Shown here piece by piece: positions 5,643 to 10,192 of a stretch of 10,192 nucleotides of DNA. The notes under the pieces are model-generated. The model did not search any database. It had not been told where the DNA came from and worked only from the letters and a program-made list of their open reading frames with translations. The position numbers and the translations under genes are program-made. Each line of letters opens with the position of its first letter. The stretch's first letter is position 1. Origin of the DNA: Actinomycetota bacterium (GTDB lineage Bacteria > Actinomycetota > Acidimicrobiia > Acidimicrobiales > JAMCPL01); assembly GCA_023379725.1 (NCBI GenBank), contig JAMCPC010000113.1, positions 1 through 10,192 of the forward strand, in the 5' to 3' direction.

Positions 5643-6652
5643 CCGTGCTCAAGAAAGCCGCTCTCTGCCCATTCGATCAACTCTCTCTCTCGGCCAGTAA
5701 TGCCTCCCCTGGCCTCAATGAGGTCAGGACGGCGTCTGGCCGTTAGCTTCAATCTCTGCGCCATCCTCCACTTGGAAACCATCCCATGGTTGCCCGACAA
5801 AAGCACCGGTGGTACCTCCCATCCCCTAAAGCTCCTCGGATGCGAATACTGAGGGTATTCGAGCAACCCATCCTCAAACGATTCCTCTGCCGCTGACTCA
5901 TCGTTACCCATTACGCCAGGGAGCAAACGAACGGTAGCTTCAATCACTACGAGTGCAGCCAGCTCACCACCTGAAATAATGTAATCTCCGATCGATATCT
6001 CACCGTCCACAAGATGATCCATCACTCGCTGATCCACCCCTTCATAACGGCCACAGATCAACGAGAATCCCTTGGTCTCAGCTGTCCCTACCTCGTAGCC
6101 ATCGCCAGCCTGACGGATACTGTGCGTAGCATCCTCTGCCCCGACCTCAGTTTCGGCATGGGACACCGGCGAAGCATTCAAAGGTAGAGAATCTACCGGC
6201 ACGGCATCCCCGGTCATAACATCGACTCCAGCTCCAGCTCCAGCTCCAGCTCCAGCATCGACTCCAACTCCAGCTCCAGCCACCTTGCGAGTTGTGTTAC
6301 TGGGTAGCATCCTTCCGGTAGACAAATCTCTGGCCATCTGCTGATCGAAAATCTTCCCCGAAGGAGAAAGCAGCAACAGCGGTCTCTGGCATGATGTACT
6401 TTCCACTGCATTGAATATAGGCTCTGCCATCATGACCATACCGGCTCCTCCTCCAAATGGTGTGTCATCTACCGACCTGCCCGATGATGTCGTATAAGAA
6501 CGAATATCGTGTACAAATATATTTACCAACCCCCGCGCTTGAGCACGCCCAATCAACGACCACTCCAGGTACCCTTCCACCATACCAGGGAATATCGTAA
6601 ACACATCTATTGTGAACCCGCCTGCTCCGAGTGTGGCGCTCTCCTCGTCCAT
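5639..6652 (-). CDS. trmD: tRNA (guanine-37-N1)-methyltransferase with a large insertion in the knot domain
   Basis: TrmD transfers methyl from S-adenosylmethionine to G37 of tRNAs with G36, preventing +1 frameshifts. Recognisable parts are IDVFTIFPGM (15-24), VDDTPFGGGAGMVMM (61-75), the SAM-binding loop LSPSGK (95-100), CGRYEGVD (200-207), IGDYIISGGE (221-230), RLLPGVMGN (242-250), EESF (256-259, where most families have ED), and EVPPVLLSGNHG (279-290) leading into the C-terminal helical domain. The protein is 337 residues against about 240 in typical TrmD. The extra material is residues about 113-195, between the two loops that form the trefoil knot, and includes an Ala-Gly/Val-Asp low-complexity tract. 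All core motifs on both sides are intact, so it is probably functional. ATG 6652 lies 2 bases after the rimM stop, so the genes are coupled; only a GAGGGG about 11 bases upstream resembles a ribosome binding site. Confidence 0.93.
   Translation of the reverse strand: MDEESATLGAGGFTIDVFTIFPGMVEGYLEWSLIGRAQARGLVNIFVHDIRSYTTSSGRSVDDTPFGGGAGMVMMAEPIFNAVESTSCQRPLLLLSPSGKIFDQQMARDLSTGRMLPSNTTRKVAGAGVGVDAGAGAGAGAGVDVMTGDAVPVDSLPLNASPVSHAETEVGAEDATHSIRQAGDGYEVGTAETKGFSLICGRYEGVDQRVMDHLVDGEISIGDYIISGGELAALVVIEATVRLLPGVMGNDESAAEESFEDGLLEYPQYSHPRSFRGWEVPPVLLSGNHGMVSKWRMAQRLKLTARRRPDLIEARGGITGRERELIEWAESGFLEHG
6220..6279. repeat. Period-6 microsatellite inside trmD
   Basis: Ten hexamers in register: CATCGA, five CTCCAG, CATCGA, CTCCAA, two CTCCAG. 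On the coding strand each unit is a dipeptide, giving alternating Ala-Gly with Val-Gly and Val-Asp. Because the unit is a multiple of three, gain or loss of units by slippage keeps trmD in frame and would only change linker length. Confidence 0.92.
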
Positions 6653-6654
6653 GT

Positions 6655-7206
6655 CTACAGCAACCCCTCAGGTACATCTACCACCACCCGAGCTTCATCG
6701 TTAGATACTACAAATACCAATGGAATCAACCTGCCATCATCCAGCTCCAAAAGGTCGCCGCCTGGATTGACCGTCAGTGCAGAGACTCTGCCCACTTCAT
6801 TGCCCTGCAAATCTATCACTACACTGCCTGCAAGCTGATCTGCCCATAAGACACCATCATCGCCTATAGGAGGTGCCGCCAGATGGATACCCCTAAGCTG
6901 CAGTGCTTCATCCCTGGTGTCGACCCCTTTGAACTTGACTATCCACATAGTTCCCGGCCATTTATTCCCCAGAAACCTCGAAGCAGAGACAATAAGGGGA
7001 TCTCTCATACCAGTCAGGCCATTATTGGTAAAGGTCGACGCCATTCCTATTACGGTTACGGTGCGGCTCTGGCGTGCAGATGAAACGTCTTGACTGCCGG
7101 TATCTTGACTCAATATGTAGAGTGTAGTGCCTGATTGCATTCGCTCTGTCCTGTTGGTGGAGAGATAGACCACCACTTCACCTCGCACCCCGTGAACTCT
7201 TACCAC
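6655..7206 (-). CDS. rimM: Ribosome maturation factor RimM
   Basis: RimM binds uS19 and helps assemble the 30S head. The N-terminal barrel is recognised by RVHGVRGEVVV (3-13), GVDTRDEALQLRG and its surroundings, and the C-terminal PRC-barrel by LWADQLAGSVVIDLQGNEVG, LLELDDGRLIPLV and VVDVPEGLL at the end. The region after LYILSQD (about 28-70) is longer than usual. The start is a problem: GTG 7206 is the first standard start codon, but conserved family sequence (LLEVGRV) continues upstream to about 7224. The frame is open back to a TGA near 7290 with only CTG (7260, 7224, 7221) or ATT (7257) as possible starts. The coordinates given use GTG 7206 as the conservative choice; the true start may be 7224-7260. 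The gene lies 50 bases after khpA with this start, or overlaps its stop if it starts at CTG 7260. Confidence 0.88.
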   Translation of the reverse strand: MVRVHGVRGEVVVYLSTNRTERMQSGTTLYILSQDTGSQDVSSARQSRTVTVIGMASTFTNNGLTGMRDPLIVSASRFLGNKWPGTMWIVKFKGVDTRDEALQLRGIHLAAPPIGDDGVLWADQLAGSVVIDLQGNEVGRVSALTVNPGGDLLELDDGRLIPLVFVVSNDEARVVVDVPEGLL

Positions 7207-7256
7207 TCTACCAACTTCCAGCAGATCGAGTGGAACCGGAGAAGAGGGAGTGAAAA

Positions 7257-7598
7257 TCAGTTGTCTACGAACTCCACATTGGTATCAAGATGGTCCAACG
7301 AACCCGCCGCTCTTACCAGCACCCTTATGGCATTAGCCACTCTCCCGCCCCTACCTATCAGCCTGCCCATATCAGACTTTGCCGCATACACCTTAAGATA
7401 AACTTTATTACCTTCACGAGTACCAGATACCTTAACGGCATCAGGCTCTCTGGCTATATTACGTGCAATATAGATCAACACCTCCGATGCCTTACCGAGA
7501 TCATCTGAGTTGTACTCTACAACGTCGCCCGAAGCGTCATCCGACTCGTCCTGCACGACTTCATCTTGCATCTCCAATTGGTCGCCTTCTTCGGTCAT
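7257..7598 (-). CDS. khpA: KH-domain RNA-binding protein KhpA with acidic N-terminal extension
   Basis: The C-terminal 80 residues match the small single-KH family (KhpA/YlqC) found between rpsP and rimM in Gram-positive bacteria: LIYIARNIAREPDAVKV (41-57), VYLKVYAAKSDMGRLIG, and the RNA-binding GxxG loop GRGG (82-85) followed by RVANAIRVLVRAAG. KhpA usually pairs with KhpB and affects cell-division and envelope functions through RNA binding. The first 33 residues are strongly acidic (MTEEGDQLEMQDEVVQDESD) and absent from the usual 75-80 residue family members. ATG 7598 overlaps the rpsP stop by 4 bases (ATGA) and has GGGAG 7 bases upstream, so the long form is well supported; internal ATG 7571 is an alternative. 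Confidence 0.92.
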   Translation of the reverse strand: MTEEGDQLEMQDEVVQDESDDASGDVVEYNSDDLGKASEVLIYIARNIAREPDAVKVSGTREGNKVYLKVYAAKSDMGRLIGRGGRVANAIRVLVRAAGSLDHLDTNVEFVDN

Positions 7599-7885
7599 TC
7601 ACTCACTCCCTTTGCCTCCATGAAAGCATCCCACGTACCTTCTTCACGGAATAAGCGCTCGACACGCTCCGTCGGCTGCGCTCCCTTGCTCAGCCAATCT
7701 ACAGCTCTCTCCCTGTCTATCTTTACAAACATGGCCGGATCCTCTTTCGATCTTCCCCTGGGCGCGTACACTCCTATAGCCTCAATGAATCTGCCATCTC
7801 TCGGCGAACGACTATCCGCAGCGACTAACCTGTAGGTAGGCTGCTTTTTCTTTCCCATACGTTTCAAACGCAACTTAACTGCCAT
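7595..7885 (-). CDS. rpsP: 30S ribosomal protein S16
   Basis: The 96-residue product is a complete bS16, a 30S body protein needed for early assembly. It begins MAVKLRLKRMGKKKQPTYRL, continues with VAADSRSPRDGRFIEAIGVY and ends with the DRERAVDWLSKGAQPTERV segment typical of the family. ATG 7885 is the only sensible start. The ribosome binding site is weak: AGAGG about 12 bases upstream. The gene lies 36 bases after ffh and overlaps khpA by 4 bases, consistent with one transcript. Confidence 0.98.
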   Translation of the reverse strand: MAVKLRLKRMGKKKQPTYRLVAADSRSPRDGRFIEAIGVYAPRGRSKEDPAMFVKIDRERAVDWLSKGAQPTERVERLFREEGTWDAFMEAKGVSE

Positions 7886-7921
7886 ATAACTATTATGCCT
7901 CTACTCCTCTATACTTGCGAA

Positions 7922-9559
7922 TCATCTCTTTTTCTTTCTTGGCGTAACCCTGCCGTTTCCTCTACCTCTACTGCCCTTACCGCCTTTCTTGTTCTTCGTT
8001 CGAGGAGAGGGTCCTTGACGGATAGCCTGATACATACTACCATCATCGGAACCGTCACCACCAAACAAACCACCAAGACCCAGCGCTTCGACCCCATCAC
8101 CTGGTATTCCTGATGTACGTACACCAAGTGCCCCCGACGCACCGCCCGCTCCACCCGCACCGCCCAATCCGGAATCAGCCGCTCCCATATCACTCAATCC
8201 AGAAGCAAGTTGGCCACCCTCCAGCATGGACTGCAACTGCCCCATACCCGCCCCCTTACCGAGTAGACCCCCAAGTAAAGACGGTGACTTGATAAGCTGC
8301 TGAGCCTCTTTGAACTGCTTGACCAGTTGATTAACCTCCTGAACGGTTACACCGGCACCTTTTGCTACGCGGGAACGCCTGGAACCGTCCAGGACTTCAG
8401 GTCTGTTTCTCTCGTCCGGAGTCATGGATCGGATGATCGCCTCTATCCTGGATATATGTGAATCATCTATGAGATCTTTGGACTGGCGTATCTCCTTGGG
8501 CACTCCCGGCAGCATAGAGAGTAGCCCGGATAACGGTCCCATCTTGCGCACCTGCTGAAGCTGACCAAGGAAATCCTCCAGGGTAAATCTCCCTTCGAGC
8601 ATCCCCCGTGCAGCCTTTTCAGCCTGCTCGCGATCGAAGGTACGTTCTGCCTGCTCAATTAGGGATAGTACGTCTCCCATACCGAGTATCCTGCTCGCCA
8701 TCCTATCCGGATAAAACATATCGAAATCTCTCAGGTGCTCTCCGGTAGAGGCAAAGGCTATAGGCCTACCTACAATCTCCTTGACAGATAGTGCAGCACC
8801 TCCTCTGGCATCCCCATCCAACTTGGTAAGTATCACCCCGTCAAGCTCCAAAGATTCATGAAATGCAGTAGCGACATTTACTGCGTCCTGACCAGTCATG
8901 GCATCTACAACAAGGAAGGTGTAATCAGGCTTTATGGCAGCAGAAACCTGCCTGATCTCCTCCATCAGCACCTCATCTATAGCCAACCGACCGGCAGTAT
9001 CAACGATAACAACATCCCTACCCAGACGGCGAGCTTCATTCCTCGACTCTGCCGCCACTTGGATGGGATCTGTGGGCTTGCTGAATACCGGCACTCTGGC
9101 CTGTACGCCCAATACTTCAAGCTGCTGGACAGCGGCAGGCCGTTGGAGGTCAGCTCCTACCAACATAGGGTTGCGCCCCTGTGAGGCAAACCATGAAGCC
9201 AGCTTGGCCGATGTGGTGGTCTTCCCCGATCCTTGCAAACCGGCCAGTAATACCACAGTAGGCGGTGACGATGCATAGGTGATACGGAGAGACTCACCAC
9301 CCAGCGCTTCGACCAACTGATCGTTGACCGCTTTTATTACCTGCTGACCAGGTGTCAGGCTGCGCGACAGCTCTTCGCCAACCAGCCTTTCACGTACCCT
9401 ATCGACGAACCTCCTCGCTACCCGGACATTTACATCAGCCTCCAGAAGCGCTGCGCGTACCTCGCCCATAGCCTCATTGATATCTTCCTCCGTTAAATGC
9501 CCGCGATTGCGAAGGCGTGAAAATGCTGCTTCCAATCGTGTAGAGAGTGCTTCAAACAT
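7922..9559 (-). CDS. ffh: Signal recognition particle protein (SRP54 homologue, GTPase)
   Basis: Ffh binds 4.5S/SRP RNA and signal sequences of nascent membrane proteins and delivers ribosomes to FtsY. The N domain (1-95) is followed by the G domain with P-loop GLQGSGKTTT (107-116), DLQRPAAVQQL, DTAGR (187-191), TKLDGDARGG (245-254) and ASTGEHLRDF. The methionine-rich M domain follows (about 300-430), with the RNA-binding SMTPDERNRPEVLDGSRRSR (378-397). The tail from about 431 to 545 is unusual: a Gly/Ala-rich stretch ending in a very basic Lys/Arg/Gly sequence, making the protein about 90-100 residues longer than the E. coli form. Basic tails occur in other actinobacterial Ffh, so this is probably lineage-specific. 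ATG 9559 matches the family start (MFEALSTRLE), but no Shine-Dalgarno sequence is visible in the 40-base gap after ftsY. Confidence 0.97.
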   Translation of the reverse strand: MFEALSTRLEAAFSRLRNRGHLTEEDINEAMGEVRAALLEADVNVRVARRFVDRVRERLVGEELSRSLTPGQQVIKAVNDQLVEALGGESLRITYASSPPTVVLLAGLQGSGKTTTSAKLASWFASQGRNPMLVGADLQRPAAVQQLEVLGVQARVPVFSKPTDPIQVAAESRNEARRLGRDVVIVDTAGRLAIDEVLMEEIRQVSAAIKPDYTFLVVDAMTGQDAVNVATAFHESLELDGVILTKLDGDARGGAALSVKEIVGRPIAFASTGEHLRDFDMFYPDRMASRILGMGDVLSLIEQAERTFDREQAEKAARGMLEGRFTLEDFLGQLQQVRKMGPLSGLLSMLPGVPKEIRQSKDLIDDSHISRIEAIIRSMTPDERNRPEVLDGSRRSRVAKGAGVTVQEVNQLVKQFKEAQQLIKSPSLLGGLLGKGAGMGQLQSMLEGGQLASGLSDMGAADSGLGGAGGAGGASGALGVRTSGIPGDGVEALGLGGLFGGDGSDDGSMYQAIRQGPSPRTKNKKGGKGSRGRGNGRVTPRKKKR

Positions 9560-9599
9560 CAGATAATCAGTTTAACAGTAAACAACGTGACCCACTGAC

Positions 9600-10192
9600 T
9601 CACCCAAACAATGCTTCGACGAACTCAGATGGGTCGAAGGGAATGAGATCATCCACTCCCTCCCCTATGCCCACCATTTTGACTGGTATCCCCAACTCTC
9701 TTTCTATGGCTACGACTATACCGCCTCTGGCTGTCCCATCCAGCTTGGTAAGGACAATACCCGTAACCCCAACGGCATCGGTAAACTGCTTAGCCTGTAC
9801 CAAGCCGTTCTGACCGGTAGTGGCATCAAGAACCAGTAGGACTTCAGAGACTGCTTCTGCCGACTTGGTAGCTACCCGGTAAATCTTTTTTAACTCCTCT
9901 ACAAGATTGACATTGGTATGAAGTCTTCCGGCTGTATCCGCAAGCACAAGATCGTATCCCTTCGCCTTGGCTCTCTCCACAGCATCAAATACAACCGCTC
10001 CAGGATCTCCCCCTTCCTTCCCTCTGACTACTTCAGCGTCTGCCCGTTCACCCCATATCTCCAACTGCTCTCCTGCAGCGGCTCGAAAGGTATCCCCAGC
10101 CGCCAATATAACAGATCGCCCCGCTGCCACCTGAGACATAGCCACCTTCCCGATAGTAGTGGTCTTGCCCACGCCATTTACCCCTACGAACA
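9600..10192 (-). CDS. ftsY: Signal recognition particle receptor FtsY (N-terminus off the right edge)
   Basis: This is the C-terminal 196 residues of FtsY, the membrane-associated SRP receptor GTPase that docks with Ffh. The frame is open through the right edge, so the N-terminal acidic and N domains and the real start lie outside. Visible G-domain motifs are the P-loop GVNGVGKTTT at the very edge, DTFRAAAGEQLEIW, DTAGR, VLDATTGQNG, TKLDGTARGG, the closing GIGEGVDDLIPF and FVEALFG at the C-terminus. The internal GTG at 10172 lies within the P-loop and cannot be the start. Adjacent ftsY and ffh suggest coordinated synthesis of receptor and particle protein. Confidence 0.97.
   Translation of the reverse strand, partial: FVGVNGVGKTTTIGKVAMSQVAAGRSVILAAGDTFRAAAGEQLEIWGERADAEVVRGKEGGDPGAVVFDAVERAKAKGYDLVLADTAGRLHTNVNLVEELKKIYRVATKSAEAVSEVLLVLDATTGQNGLVQAKQFTDAVGVTGIVLTKLDGTARGGIVVAIERELGIPVKMVGIGEGVDDLIPFDPSEFVEALFG

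Noticed and set aside
5873..5890. Glu at TrmD residue 257, where the general base is usually Asp (ED-S-F motif), as a sign of lost activity
   Set aside because: As far as I recall, alphaproteobacterial TrmD proteins naturally have Glu at this position, and all other motifs are intact.
8858..9278. Plus-strand open frames opposite ffh
   Set aside because: Ffh is unambiguous along its whole length; the opposite frames show no family features.

Overview
The window looks like chromosomal DNA from an actinobacterium of moderate GC content. The gene order ftsY-ffh-rpsP-khpA-rimM-trmD-rplS, a large glycosyltransferase/multi-membrane-span protein, and a DUF5719-type protein right behind it all point to Actinomycetota. 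A class such as Acidimicrobiia is a guess that the window cannot settle.

Right half (4990-10192, minus strand). This is a protein-targeting and translation cluster read from right to left: the C-terminal part of ftsY (cut by the window edge), ffh, rpsP, khpA, rimM, trmD and, after a 300-base gap, rplS. FtsY and Ffh are the receptor and GTPase of co-translational membrane targeting. RpsP and RplS are ribosomal proteins, RimM matures the 30S subunit, KhpA is a small KH RNA-binding protein, and TrmD makes m1G37 in tRNA. Most genes abut or overlap. Several carry non-standard low-complexity additions: TrmD has about 80 extra residues inside its catalytic knot domain, KhpA an acidic N-terminal extension, RimM an enlarged loop, and Ffh a long Gly-rich and Lys/Arg-rich tail. 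RimM has no ATG, GTG or TTG in a position that includes its conserved N-terminal strand.

Middle (3956-4989). A single plus-strand gene encodes a 126-residue helical protein of unknown function. It has a near-consensus promoter, a foldable leader of about 140 nt, a strong ribosome binding site and a strong intrinsic terminator. It converges on rplS.

Left half (1-3955, minus strand). A two-gene operon encodes a 1016-residue family 2 glycosyltransferase fused to a polytopic membrane region, and a DUF5719-like membrane-anchored extracytoplasmic protein that runs off the left edge. Both probably act in envelope glycan assembly.

Main discovery. A short palindromic element (intact copy 4795-4914, CTAG at both ends, about 23-bp terminal inverted repeats) has a decayed copy beside the trmD stop codon (5543-5642) and a clearly related copy embedded in frame in the glycosyltransferase gene (about 2221-2310), where it encodes a hydrophilic loop. 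A lone end lies at 4038-4056. The copies share not only DNA but a readable peptide pattern (THG..W), so this resembles a palindromic repeat family able to sit inside open genes, comparable in concept to the Rickettsia palindromic elements.
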